Counted from the first letter of the stretch, positions 46,501 through 53,669 are shown. The stretch is DNA of 64,000 nt from Streptomyces sp. NBC_00690 (GCF_036226685.1 NZ_CP109009.1:8459501-8523500); one strand, 5' to 3'. Notes: generated by a model not told the origin, from the letters alone. Program-made: numbers and translations.

Positions 46501-47702
46501 TCGGCCTCCCCGCCGCGGCCAAGGGCTGGGGCACCGTACTGCTGACCGGCGCATCCGGATTCCTCGGCTCCTTCCTCATCGCCGAACTCCTGAAGGAGAC
46601 CTCGGCCCGGGTCCTGTGCCTGGTGCGGGCCGAGAACGAGGCGGCAGCAGCCCGACGCATCCGCAGCGCGATGGAGAGCTACCACATCTGGGAGGATCAC
46701 TTCGCCGAACGGATCGTTGCGATACCCGGCGACATAGCCAAGCCCCGACTGGGCGTCACCCCCCAGTGGTACGAACGCATCTGCGCCGAGACCCGGACGA
46801 TCCTGCACAACGGCGCGGCGGTCAACGACGTCGAACCGTACGACATGGTCAAGCAGACCAATGTGCACGGCGCCCGGGAGATACTCCGGATCGCCACAAC
46901 CGGCACGGTCAAACACGTCCACTTCGTCTCCACCGTCTCCGTCGCGGTCCGTGCCGGCGCCAATCCGCCCGTCATCGCCGAAGACACCAGGCTGCGCGCC
47001 GACGAGGTGCTGACCAACGGCTATGTGAGCAGCAAGTGGGTGGCCGAGGAGTTCATGCGGGCCGCAGCGGAGCGATCCATCCCGACGACCATCCACCGCC
47101 CGGGACGGATCAGCGGTCACAGCGCCACCGGAATGTGCAGCACCGGCAACGGTTTCTGGTACTTCATCCGCGCCATGGTGCTGCTCCGCCAGGCGCCCCA
47201 GTTGGAACGCGACCGCATCACCATGGCGCCCGTGGACTACGTGGCCGGCGCGATCGTCCGACTGGCCACCGTCGAGGACGCACCCGGCAGCACCTACCAC
47301 CTGGTCAACGACCAGTCGATCGCCATAGTCGACATCCTCGACGCCCTGCGCACGGAGGGGTACGAACTGCCCGTCGTACCCTTCCCCCAATGGCGGGACA
47401 GGCTCGACCGCGAGGCCATCGAAGGGGCCGAGCGGGGAGATGACTCGCTCGCCCAGGCCGTGCTGCTGGCCGAACACCACGCCAAGTACGACGGCGACCA
47501 CACCGAATCACGCGTCGGTCAGGACCGGGCCCTGGCCCACCTCGCACCCTCGGGATTCAGCTGCCCGCCCGTGACCCCCGAGGTGCTCACGCGCTATGTG
47601 CGGCACTTCATGGCGGCCGGCTTCTTCCCCCCACCGCCCGGGACCGATACAGCCCAGCCTGAAGGCGCCACGGGTGACGGCGGCGAAGGACGGCTCGCGT
47701 GA
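40521..47702 (+). CDS. NRPS 4: C-(degenerate E-like)-C-A-PCP-TD (reductive release)
   Basis: The protein has about 2,393 residues. C1 has LPHIAGDGGS (about 171; first His lost). A degenerate C/E-like stretch (about 510-880) has TTWMDEESW in place of HHxxxDG. C2 has PLSPLQEGLLF (about 911) and HHVLVDGWS (about 1045), the style seen after epimerization domains. The A domain has FTSGSTGAPKGVA (about 1515), the PCP has ALGGHSLLV (about 1915), and the terminal reductase has TGASGFLGS (about 2003). The A code by eye is DAEDSGLIN(K), similar to lysine/ornithine codes. The reductase should release an aldehyde or alcohol. GTG at 40521 follows AGGAG by 5 bases; a TTA codon is at 41235-41237. Confidence 0.9.
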   Translation: MTAREQQRRLQQMLSQAGLLDSPESLALGRVRAGTDNGPAPLSPSQARMWYHQQLDENSTAYNICLKLHPEGTLSVGELTKALAHAVDRHAILRTTYHMGADGEPYQVIHDEHPAQIISTELDASVEDRAAEIDVLARRVQAQPFDLAVDSPLRVLLVQQAGELVAVVLTLPHIAGDGGSLPTVLTEIEHSFRGDTAPPGTAPAIRYIDYVRWQTGHLGEPDDPGSLYSAQLNYWERELSGLEAELPLPLDRPRGRKATFAGSQHRRWLAPELSDALVGLARRHQISPLILLQAAVSVALSQSGCGSDVPLGTPVDLRADSALSDVVGFFSNTVVLRTDLGDDPDFNELLQRSQRTMVGALEHRDIPFERVVERLNPPRSPARNPLFQVMIAATRPWPRLQLGDVGVDVVEPTHTQAKLDLTFAIHERPEGGPLGVSVLYSLDLFESDTARGLLEAVIGVLGQVAFHPRLRLSQLAHFTPCELTPRGSEIAALVSQSVDGPTRSSTATTSRTVRLLPGTPAEPVAAAVYALLAGHDALRLTGEAGQWRIRDAAEALERRVLTETPDDQRFSAQLQGAGGPAPTLTLTAPTTWMDEESWRALLAAFDAIRGPLAAPGAEDNETGSDSGTDSAPASRWNVEQPAASYLDYLERTAALAEDIELADRAEAWLDLLEEAAANPRPPAPPGRTPMARTLELPPSAGQLGAGALRDAALAALRPALRPEATVLVEVDEPDRDGHPAVGAGRCRRAFPVLLPEYDEGEATPDGERLLAALTPIDPVHATSYQLIREVSPHTAGALDEAPEPELRLTITVTDPGDEAGTPTPVALPSDGPDLAVRWEFGGGVRRAVLTVAAESEESGTEFLDRWAGALHACVLATPTPSTPDQLSRLVPLTTAERHTLEGTFGPLRDVLPLSPLQEGLLFHLLSAQDKADDVYTSQTSLELTGPLDVERLHQAVAAALELCPTIGAGYADLGGRLVQVIPERIDIPWRHLDLSHAARSTTEEAAQRFADEEYHADFDPARPPMARFALLSFTPDQHRLLFTAHHVLVDGWSIRLLLNLVLRLYTNPADVARPRPFRDFLAWLGEQDSDAAENAWRELLEHAQPTLLARDAPGVDATADHTGEQSRQLPAHLIEQVAALARATGTTVSTVLELAWGGLLMRMSGSSDVVFGSVVSGRPPELDGIETMVGLLFNTVPTRVAARPGTSVRDALAGLHRQKSLQLRHSHTSLSRLQQLAGHNPLFDTLFVVQNLPRQSPGERFGPDGDLRRTGASVRDATHYPLSMAVTPESDSIALRLMYRTDAYDDTAASTLFDRYVRCLELLTTAPDLPLHRLDLLSHADRQQLLEANNATRADISDLSVSDLLTRQAERTPQARALVAGETTLSFAELAAAAHRIGHLLLSRGVGPEHQVALLLPRAESMVEALFGVFAAHAAYVPIDGETPTGRMRSMLEQARPSAVLTTRALAESLPKECAVDFQVIAVDDPDVRAELAAHPATPPLPARPYGLDHLAYIIFTSGSTGAPKGVAVPYRGLTNMFHNHQDKIFRPVLETQGGRRLRIAHTTSFSFDASWEQLLWLLAGHEVHVLDDDLRRDPDGLIDYFDRHLIDAFDVTPTYGQYLVDHGLLERPRPRGQGDGAGVVFVSLGGEAVGDALWTSLREAPGVGGYNLYGPTEYTINALGADVTDSTTPSVGRPISNTRAYILGDGLLPAPVGVVGELYLAGVGLARGYVGRTALTAERFVADPFGGPGERMYRTGDLARWRPDGGIDFLGRSDNQLKIRGYRVELSEIENALVAHPTVAQAAVVPTRGPDGRTTERLAGYVVPTVTGAPEVIDVAELREHLADLLPPYMVPATLTPVERLPLTTNGKLDVAALPEPAAAAPVERNLPRTPTETAVAEVFADLLAIGTVGRDDDFFALGGHSLLVVRLVGRLREALGTPMSVRQVYDGPTPALLAALIGGEDTEATDDRAPRVEHTASVLVADAVLDESITGVGLPAAAKGWGTVLLTGASGFLGSFLIAELLKETSARVLCLVRAENEAAAARRIRSAMESYHIWEDHFAERIVAIPGDIAKPRLGVTPQWYERICAETRTILHNGAAVNDVEPYDMVKQTNVHGAREILRIATTGTVKHVHFVSTVSVAVRAGANPPVIAEDTRLRADEVLTNGYVSSKWVAEEFMRAAAERSIPTTIHRPGRISGHSATGMCSTGNGFWYFIRAMVLLRQAPQLERDRITMAPVDYVAGAIVRLATVEDAPGSTYHLVNDQSIAIVDILDALRTEGYELPVVPFPQWRDRLDREAIEGAERGDDSLAQAVLLAEHHAKYDGDHTESRVGQDRALAHLAPSGFSCPPVTPEVLTRYVRHFMAAGFFPPPPGTDTAQPEGATGDGGEGRLA

Positions 47703-48577
47703 CCACTGCAATCATCAACGGGCGGCGACTGACGTACACCGAACACGGCTCGGGCCGCCCCGCCGTGCTGGTCATGGGCACCGGGAGCCCCGGACGGGTC
47801 TGGCAACTGCACCAGGTCCCGGCACTCGTCGCGGCCGGCTACCGAGTGATCACCTTCGACAACCGCGGGATCGACCCCGACGATGGACCGCCACCCACCG
47901 CCGCATCGCACCGCTTCACCCTCACCGACATGGTCCAGGACGTCGCCGGGCTCATCGCCCACGTCCACGACGGCCCCGCCGTGGTGATCGGCACCTCCCT
48001 GGGAGCCCGGATCGCCCAGGAAGTCGCCCTCGCCCGACCTGATCTGGTCACGCAGCTCGTCGCCATGGGTGCCTACGCCAGGCCCGAGCCCGTCCAGGAC
48101 CTACTGACGGCGGGCCAGTGCGCCCTCCACGACCAGAAGACGGTACTGCCACCCGCCTTCCACGCGGCGATCACCGCACTCCAGAACCTGTCGCCCAAGA
48201 CACTGCGCGACGCCGTCGCCGTACGGGACTGGCTCGATGTGTTCGAAGCGTCAGGCTCCCCGATCACCGACGGCGTGCGAGCCCAGTACGCCGTCCAACT
48301 CGCCGACTCCCAGGACCGGCGCGCCGCCTACGAACGGATCACCGTACCCACTCTGGTGATCGGATTCGCGGACGACCTGATGATTTCCCCCTGGCTGAGC
48401 CGGGAAGTCGCCGACGCCGTACCCGGTGCGCAGTACGCCGAGATCGCCGACTGCGGGCACTTCGGATATCTGGAGCGCCCCGACGCGGTCAACGCGAGCA
48501 TCCTGCGGTTCCTCGCAGAACACCAGAAGACACCGGCCCCGGAAGCCACCGAAGGAGGACGGGTGGGAACCCGGTGA
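47699..48577 (+). CDS. Alpha/beta hydrolase
   Basis: The protein has 292 residues with LVMGTGSPGRVWQ near the N-terminus, FDNRGIDPDDGP, the elbow GTSLGAR in place of GxSxG with Ser kept, the acid region FADDLMISP and the His in DCGHFGYLE. GTG at 47699 overlaps the NRPS 4 stop (GTGA) and its stop overlaps the adenylation gene (GTGA). It is distinct from the hydrolase at 25469 and could process a late intermediate or the ferric complex. No substrate is visible. Confidence 0.85.
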   Translation: MTTAIINGRRLTYTEHGSGRPAVLVMGTGSPGRVWQLHQVPALVAAGYRVITFDNRGIDPDDGPPPTAASHRFTLTDMVQDVAGLIAHVHDGPAVVIGTSLGARIAQEVALARPDLVTQLVAMGAYARPEPVQDLLTAGQCALHDQKTVLPPAFHAAITALQNLSPKTLRDAVAVRDWLDVFEASGSPITDGVRAQYAVQLADSQDRRAAYERITVPTLVIGFADDLMISPWLSREVADAVPGAQYAEIADCGHFGYLERPDAVNASILRFLAEHQKTPAPEATEGGRVGTR

Positions 48578-50148
48578 ACCGCAACCAACCGCACGACGAC
48601 GCCCAGGAACGATCCACTGCGCACGCTGAGCCGATTGCGCCGTCTGTGTCTACCGCGCTGACCCGCATCGACGGACTGCTCGCCGAGAGCGCCCGCCGCA
48701 CCCCCGACGCACAGGCCATCGGCGACATCGACACAACCGCGAGCTACGCAGAGCTCAACGCCGAGGTCAACGCCCTGGCCGCCCGATTACACGAGCTGGG
48801 GGTACGCCCGGGACACCGAGTGGGCGTCCTCGTACCCAAATCGAACAGCGCCGTCACCGCCCTCTACGCAGTGCTGCGCGCCCAGGCGGTGGCCGCACCG
48901 CTGGACTGCTCCGACCCTGCGGAACGCATCACCCGAGCGGCCCACAACGCCGGGCTCGACTTCCTGATCACCGTGCCAGGACCGGGCGCACGGGCCGCCG
49001 AACACCTCATCGGCAGACCCGGAACCCTCCACCTCGAACTGCCCGGAGGGCTCACCCTCCACCCCCTCGCCCCACAGGACCGCGAAGCGACCGACGACGC
49101 CTACATCCTGTTCACCTCCGGCAGCACCGGTTGGCCCAAAGGCGTCCTGCTGACCCACGACAACGTGCTGCACTTCGTCCGCTGGGCCACCCGCACCCTT
49201 CAGATCGAACCGCGGGACCGCATCGGCTCACAGGCATCGCTCACCTTCGACCTCTCCACCTTCGACCTCTTCGGAGCCGCACTGGTCGGAGCGTGCGCGG
49301 TAATCCTCCCCGAAGAGCACAAGGCGTTCCCCCGGGACGTGATGCGCTGGTTGGTCGACGAGCGCATCACGGTGCTCTACGCCGTCCCCACGCTCTACCG
49401 CGCCCTGTGGGAGCGGGGCGGCATCAGCGCTGCCGCCGTCCCCGGGCTCCGGGTGCTCGCCTTCGCCGGCGAACCCTTCCCGCCCAAGACACTGAGCGAA
49501 TACACCACCGAGTTCGCGCACTCCACATGGTGGAACCTCTACGGGCCCACCGAGACCAACGTCTGCACCTACACCTCCATCGAGGTGGACTGGAGCGTGG
49601 CCGACGGCACCTCCATCGGCCGGGCCATCGACGACGTCCACGTGGACCTCGCCACCGACGCCGGTACGCCCGGCGAGGAGGGCGAGATCGTGGTGGCCGG
49701 CCCCACCGTGTTCCGCGGATACCTCATCGACGGCGAACTGCACGATCCCACCGAGCCGTTCGCCTTCGCCGACGGCGTGACCCGACGCGCCTACCGCACG
49801 GGCGACCTCGCCCACCGCGACGAACAGGGCCGGCTCTGGCTGCACGGCCGACGCGACCACCAGGTCAAGGTGCGGGGCAATCGCATCGACCTGGGCGACG
49901 TGGAGAGCGCGGCGGCGGCCGTACCCGCCGTACGGGCCTGCGCCGCCGTCCTCGGCCCCGAGGACGTGGACGGAGCGCGTCTTCTGCTGTACGCCGTCAC
50001 CGACGACCTCGACGACCAACGCCTCAGGGCCGCGCTGACGTTGGCACTGCCGCGCCGCATGATGCCGCACGAGGTGCGCGTCGTCGCCGAACTACCGCTC
50101 AACAACCGCGGAAAAGTGGACCGGACGGCACTCGCCGCCCGGCCCTGA
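48574..50148 (+). CDS. Stand-alone adenylation enzyme, L-proline (pyrrole) type
   Basis: The enzyme has about 524 residues and is a single A domain (FTSGSTGWPKGVLLTH, LYGPTETNV, YRTGDLAHRDEQG) with catalytic Lys in NRGKVDRT. The specificity code by eye is DLFYAALVC(K), close to DLLYLALVCK of the prolyl-AMP ligases that start pyrrole-2-carboxyl units (PltF, CloN4). The two changes (Leu to Phe, Leu to Ala) could reshape the pocket for a substituted or different amino acid. GTG at 48574 is coupled to the hydrolase stop. Codon 72 (48787-48789) is TTA. It is expected to load the carrier protein encoded next. Confidence 0.87.
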   Translation: MNRNQPHDDAQERSTAHAEPIAPSVSTALTRIDGLLAESARRTPDAQAIGDIDTTASYAELNAEVNALAARLHELGVRPGHRVGVLVPKSNSAVTALYAVLRAQAVAAPLDCSDPAERITRAAHNAGLDFLITVPGPGARAAEHLIGRPGTLHLELPGGLTLHPLAPQDREATDDAYILFTSGSTGWPKGVLLTHDNVLHFVRWATRTLQIEPRDRIGSQASLTFDLSTFDLFGAALVGACAVILPEEHKAFPRDVMRWLVDERITVLYAVPTLYRALWERGGISAAAVPGLRVLAFAGEPFPPKTLSEYTTEFAHSTWWNLYGPTETNVCTYTSIEVDWSVADGTSIGRAIDDVHVDLATDAGTPGEEGEIVVAGPTVFRGYLIDGELHDPTEPFAFADGVTRRAYRTGDLAHRDEQGRLWLHGRRDHQVKVRGNRIDLGDVESAAAAVPAVRACAAVLGPEDVDGARLLLYAVTDDLDDQRLRAALTLALPRRMMPHEVRVVAELPLNNRGKVDRTALAARP

Positions 50149-50170
50149 ACGAACGAGCGAGGAGAAACCC

Positions 50171-50482
50171 ATGAACGACGCCACTGCCGAAGAGGCGTAC
50201 GCCGACAGCGTCGAAGGCGTATGCGCCCTGGTCGACCACGTCCTGCGGGAGGCGACCGGCGAAGCACCGCCCGACACCACCCCCGAAACGGAACTCCTCC
50301 TGTCCGGCCTGCTCGACTCACTCACCATCATGAAGATCGTCACCGTGGTCGAGAGCGCCTACGGCATAGCCCTCGCTGAACGGGCGATCGTCGCGGCCAA
50401 CTTCCGCACCCCCCAGACACTGTGGCGAGCGATCCAGGCCGAAGCGCACACCCAGGACGGTTCCATCGGAGTACGCGGATGA
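50171..50482 (+). CDS. Free-standing peptidyl/acyl carrier protein
   Basis: The protein has 103 residues and is a single carrier domain; the phosphopantetheine Ser lies in SGLLDSLTIM (about residue 45). A GAGGAG ribosome site precedes the ATG. It lies between the proline-type ligase and two acyl-CoA dehydrogenase-like genes, the layout of PltF-PltL-PltE systems that oxidise an aminoacyl-carrier thioester. It is therefore the probable tether for that modified amino acid, to be handed to one of the extra C domains of the locus. Confidence 0.88.
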   Translation: MNDATAEEAYADSVEGVCALVDHVLREATGEAPPDTTPETELLLSGLLDSLTIMKIVTVVESAYGIALAERAIVAANFRTPQTLWRAIQAEAHTQDGSIGVRG

Positions 50483-51621
50483 GCGCCCTGGGACTCGACG
50501 GAGACTGGGCCGAGCGGGTGCAGGCGACACAACGACGGGTCGAAGGGGTCACGGACGCCCTCCAGGGCGCCGACTTCCGCACCCAGTGGAAGACCCTGGC
50601 CGACCTCGGGCTCCTCGCCACCCCCATGGACACGGCCGCCAGCGACCCCATGGCCGCCACCGTGGCCGACATCGAAGGGCTCGGCCGGGCAGGGGTCGCC
50701 CCGGGCATCTGCTACGCGGTCACCTCACAGATCTTCGGCATCCAACTCCCCCTGCGCGCCGTACTCGACGAAGCGGCCTGGAAGCGGCTCGGCGGCGCAC
50801 TCACCGGCGATGTGGTGCTGTGCCATGCGCTGACCGAGGACGGCGGCGGCAGCGACCCGCTGTCGATGACCACACGCGCCGTGCGCGAAGCCGGCGGCGA
50901 CTACCGCATCACCGGCCGCAAGGCGTTCATCACCGCCGCACCCGTCGCCGATCGGGCCCTGATCTTCGCGCGCACCGACGAGGGCCGACACCCCTTCGCG
51001 CTCACCCCCTTCCTGGTGGACCTCCACGCCGAGGGAGTCACACGCAGCGCCCCGTTCGCCAAGCTGCCCCTTCCCGACGTGCCCATGGGCGCGATCGACT
51101 TCGACGACGTCCTGGTACCCGGTGACCAGCGGGTCGGCGAAGAGGGCTCAGGCCTTGCGCTGCTCGCCACCACCACGGCATGGGAGCGGGCCCTTCTCCT
51201 CGCGTACGCGCTCGGTCCCATGCAGCGCGTCCTCGACCGCACGATCGACTGGGCCCGTGGACGGGTGCACTTCGGCCGGCCGATGGGCGCCAGCCATCTG
51301 GTCGCCGCACGGATCTCGGACATGGCCCTGGCCCTGTTCCGGTCCCGTCAACTCCTCTACGGCATGGCTCGACGGCTCGACGCCGGCGAAAGGCCCCGAC
51401 GGCTGGCCACCGATGCCGCACTCACCAAGATCTCCATCTCCCAGGACTACGCCGAATTCACCCGGCACGCCACCGCGTTGGGCGGTGTCCGGTCCTTCGT
51501 CGAGGAAACCGGTCTGACCGCCGATCTCTTCGGTCCGATGGCGAGCGCCACCTACGCCGGCCCCAACGACCTGCTGCGCATCGGTGTCGCTCGGGACCTG
51601 GGTCTGCCCGTCCTGAACTGA
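50479..51621 (+). CDS. Acyl-CoA dehydrogenase-like flavoprotein 1
   Basis: The protein has about 380 residues with acyl-CoA dehydrogenase blocks: HALTEDGGGSDPLSMTTRA, ITGRKAFITAAPVADRALI and GRVHFGRPMGASHLVAARI. ATG at 50479 overlaps the carrier-protein stop (ATGA). It probably oxidises the aminoacyl group on that carrier, as PltE does with prolyl thioesters. Near the C-terminus the usual YEG(T) motif appears as TYAGPND, so the Glu found there in many family members is Ala here. The base may be elsewhere, as in isovaleryl-CoA dehydrogenase, or the enzyme may be altered. Confidence 0.87.
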   Translation: MSALGLDGDWAERVQATQRRVEGVTDALQGADFRTQWKTLADLGLLATPMDTAASDPMAATVADIEGLGRAGVAPGICYAVTSQIFGIQLPLRAVLDEAAWKRLGGALTGDVVLCHALTEDGGGSDPLSMTTRAVREAGGDYRITGRKAFITAAPVADRALIFARTDEGRHPFALTPFLVDLHAEGVTRSAPFAKLPLPDVPMGAIDFDDVLVPGDQRVGEEGSGLALLATTTAWERALLLAYALGPMQRVLDRTIDWARGRVHFGRPMGASHLVAARISDMALALFRSRQLLYGMARRLDAGERPRRLATDAALTKISISQDYAEFTRHATALGGVRSFVEETGLTADLFGPMASATYAGPNDLLRIGVARDLGLPVLN

Positions 51622-51646
51622 CCGTCCCCTTCGAGCAGGGAGAGCC

Positions 51647-52828
51647 ATGAACACCAGCACGACGTCCGAGCCCTCGGTCCTGGACCTCGCCCGGCGCACG
51701 GCCGAACAGCTGGCAGAACACGCCGCCGCGGTGGACACGGGCGCGGACCCCCGCCCCAGCTACCAGATCATCAAGGATTCCGGGCTGCTGAGCGTGCTGC
51801 TGCCCCGATCGGCGGGCGGCAACGCACTGTCCTTCACCCAGTACACCAAGGTGCTGGAGGAGTTGGCTCTCGGCGACGGCGCGGCAGCGCTCGGGTTCAA
51901 CATGCACAACGTGGCCATCGGCTCGCTGTGCGAGGCGGCCGATGCGGATCTGCCGAAACCGGCACGGCGCTTTCGCGACTGGACCTTCGAGGAGGTCGCC
52001 CGCAACGGCAGGATGTTCGCATCGGCCACCTCGGAGCCGGGTTCGGGCGCCAAACTGCGCGGACTGAGCACAACGTACGAGCGGGTCGGTGACGGCTATG
52101 TCCTCCACGGACGGAAGTCCTTCGTCTCCCTCGCGGGGGTGGCCGACTACTACGTGGTCGCCGCGGTGCCGGAGGGCGCCGACGGACACGATGAGGTGTC
52201 CCACTTCGTGGTGGCCAAGGACGACCCGGGCGTCACCTTCGGGGACGTCTGGGACGGGATAGCCCTACGCGGTACCGAGACGGCCTCGATGACCCTCAAC
52301 AAGGTGGCCCTCGGGGAGGAACGGCTCTTCCTCGGAGTCGACGGTGTGTCCCTGTTCAAACTCGTGCGCGAGCCGCACTGGATGGTGGCCGGATATCTCG
52401 GTGCCTATCTCGGAATCGCCGGCGCCATCGTCCGCTACACCACCGAATTCGTCGCCGCTGCGCCCGGACGGCGCGACTCCGCGGTCGTCCGCGCCGAGCT
52501 CGCCGAGCTGGTGGTCCAACTGGCAGCCGTGCGTTCTCTGACCTACACGGCCGCCGGGCTCGTCGACGAGCAGCGCGGCAGCCTGGCTGCCAACACCGCC
52601 GTGCACGCCGCCAAGTATCTGCTCGGAGAGGTGGCCCCCCGGCTCGCGGTGAGTGCCGCGCGCATCTGTGGATCCGCGGGCATGCGCCAGGGCGCGCCGC
52701 TGGGCCGACTGATGCGTGAATCCGCCTTCTGTGCGGTGATGCCGGCGAAGCCGAACGAGTGTCTCGAATACATCGGCAAGGCGACCCTGGGATTCAACAT
52801 GTTCCACGCGCACACCGTTGAGTGGTGA
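51647..52828 (+). CDS. Acyl-CoA dehydrogenase-like flavoprotein 2
   Basis: The protein has 393 residues with dehydrogenase/oxidase blocks: LEELALGDGAAALGFNMHN, ATSEPGSGAKLRGLSTTYER and LHGRKSFVSLAGVADYYVV. The C-terminus (KPNECLEYIGKATLGFNMF) lacks a YEGT motif. It is not a close copy of the adjacent dehydrogenase, so the pair may carry out two steps, or one may have a structural or oxidase role. GGGAGAG precedes ATG at 51647. It is the last gene of the operon and is followed by a hairpin. Confidence 0.86.
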   Translation: MNTSTTSEPSVLDLARRTAEQLAEHAAAVDTGADPRPSYQIIKDSGLLSVLLPRSAGGNALSFTQYTKVLEELALGDGAAALGFNMHNVAIGSLCEAADADLPKPARRFRDWTFEEVARNGRMFASATSEPGSGAKLRGLSTTYERVGDGYVLHGRKSFVSLAGVADYYVVAAVPEGADGHDEVSHFVVAKDDPGVTFGDVWDGIALRGTETASMTLNKVALGEERLFLGVDGVSLFKLVREPHWMVAGYLGAYLGIAGAIVRYTTEFVAAAPGRRDSAVVRAELAELVVQLAAVRSLTYTAAGLVDEQRGSLAANTAVHAAKYLLGEVAPRLAVSAARICGSAGMRQGAPLGRLMRESAFCAVMPAKPNECLEYIGKATLGFNMFHAHTVEW

Positions 52829-52835
52829 TCCAGCA

Positions 52836-52855
52836 GCCGCCCCTGGAGGGGCGGC
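52836..52855. terminator. Hairpin terminator after the NRPS operon
   Basis: GCCGCCCC (52836-52843) pairs with GGGGCGGC (52848-52855) across a 4-base loop, 8 bases past the stop of the second dehydrogenase. It separates the operon from the convergent TetR gene. Confidence 0.7.
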
Positions 52856-52929
52856 GATCCTCCCGTGCGGGACGGATAGGCGGGACATTGACAACACGCC
52901 CCGGGGCGGATCGGAGCCGTGCTGTGGAC

Positions 52930-53583
52930 TCAGGGTGACGCGAGCGCCGAGAGGCTCCCGCCCGCCTGCCGGACCGCCAGTCCGTCGAGGACGATCGTCA
53001 ACTTGCGCCAGAGGTGCTCGTGCGGCGCGTCCTGGACACGTCGGAATGCCGCGCGGACCTCAGGGGCTTCGAAGGGCTGGGCGTCCGGTTCCTGATGTCC
53101 ACGGGTGCGCAGATGCGCGATCTGCGCCGCCCCGTCATGGATCAGATCGAGGACGGCATCGACGGCCAGCACCGCGTCATCGACGCCGAACCCCAACGGA
53201 ACCAGCCCCTGGACCAACTGCTCGAACCGTCTGACAGCGGCCTTTTCCAGCCCCGTCACCCCGTCCGTCAGCAATCCGGCATAGCGGGTGAGCAGCTCGA
53301 AACGGGTCCTGGCCTCGGTCTCCAGATAGTTCCGCCACCCTTGCTCACCGCCGGGGAGAGGAGCGTTGGCGAAGGCTTTCTCCAACGCTGAGAGCAGGAG
53401 GTCGTCGAGGCTGTCGATATAGCGGTACAGGCTGGCCGGGGCCGCCCCCAGGGCGCTGGCGACGGCGTTGATCGAGACCTGCTCGATGCCCAGCCCCAGA
53501 GCGGCATCGACGATCCTTTCGCGGCTCAGTCGGGGCTTCGGTCCGGGGCGTCGGCGGGACGCGGGATTTGTCTTGGGAACCAC
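52930..53583 (-). CDS. TetR-family transcriptional repressor
   Basis: The protein has about 217 residues. The N-terminal helix-turn-helix (RLSRERIVDAALGLG through APASLYRYIDSLDDLL) follows a basic arm (RRRPGPKPR), and the C-terminal domain (TetR_C-like) begins near GWRNYLETEARTRFELL. The frame extends to 53667, but that segment is the palindromic operator itself; GTG at 53583 is preferred, with no strong ribosome site, so the mRNA may be nearly leaderless. It probably represses itself and the divergent MFS exporter by binding the palindrome at 53647-53669. The inducer is unknown. Confidence 0.85.
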   Translation of the reverse strand: MVPKTNPASRRRPGPKPRLSRERIVDAALGLGIEQVSINAVASALGAAPASLYRYIDSLDDLLLSALEKAFANAPLPGGEQGWRNYLETEARTRFELLTRYAGLLTDGVTGLEKAAVRRFEQLVQGLVPLGFGVDDAVLAVDAVLDLIHDGAAQIAHLRTRGHQEPDAQPFEAPEVRAAFRRVQDAPHEHLWRKLTIVLDGLAVRQAGGSLSALASP

Positions 53584-53646
53584 GGGGACAGCGTAGTGCT
53601 CCGCGCTGCCTGGCTGGTTCTCGCTAGGGCTCTGACCTCGCTCAAC

Positions 53647-53669
53647 AATTGCGAATCGGATTCGCAATT
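53647..53669. promoter_or_regulatory. Perfect palindromic operator between TetR and MFS genes
   Basis: AATTGCGAATC and GATTCGCAATT are exactly complementary (11-bp arms) around a central G. TTGCGA (53649-53654) and TAGGGT (53673-53678) form a plausible -35/-10 pair with an 18-base spacer for the rightward transcript, so the operator covers the -35 and spacer. This is the expected binding site of the adjacent TetR protein. Confidence 0.85.

Noticed and set aside
46056..47501. 481-codon minus-strand frame inside NRPS 4
   Set aside because: Antisense to the PCP and reductase domains; composition is typical of a shadow frame.
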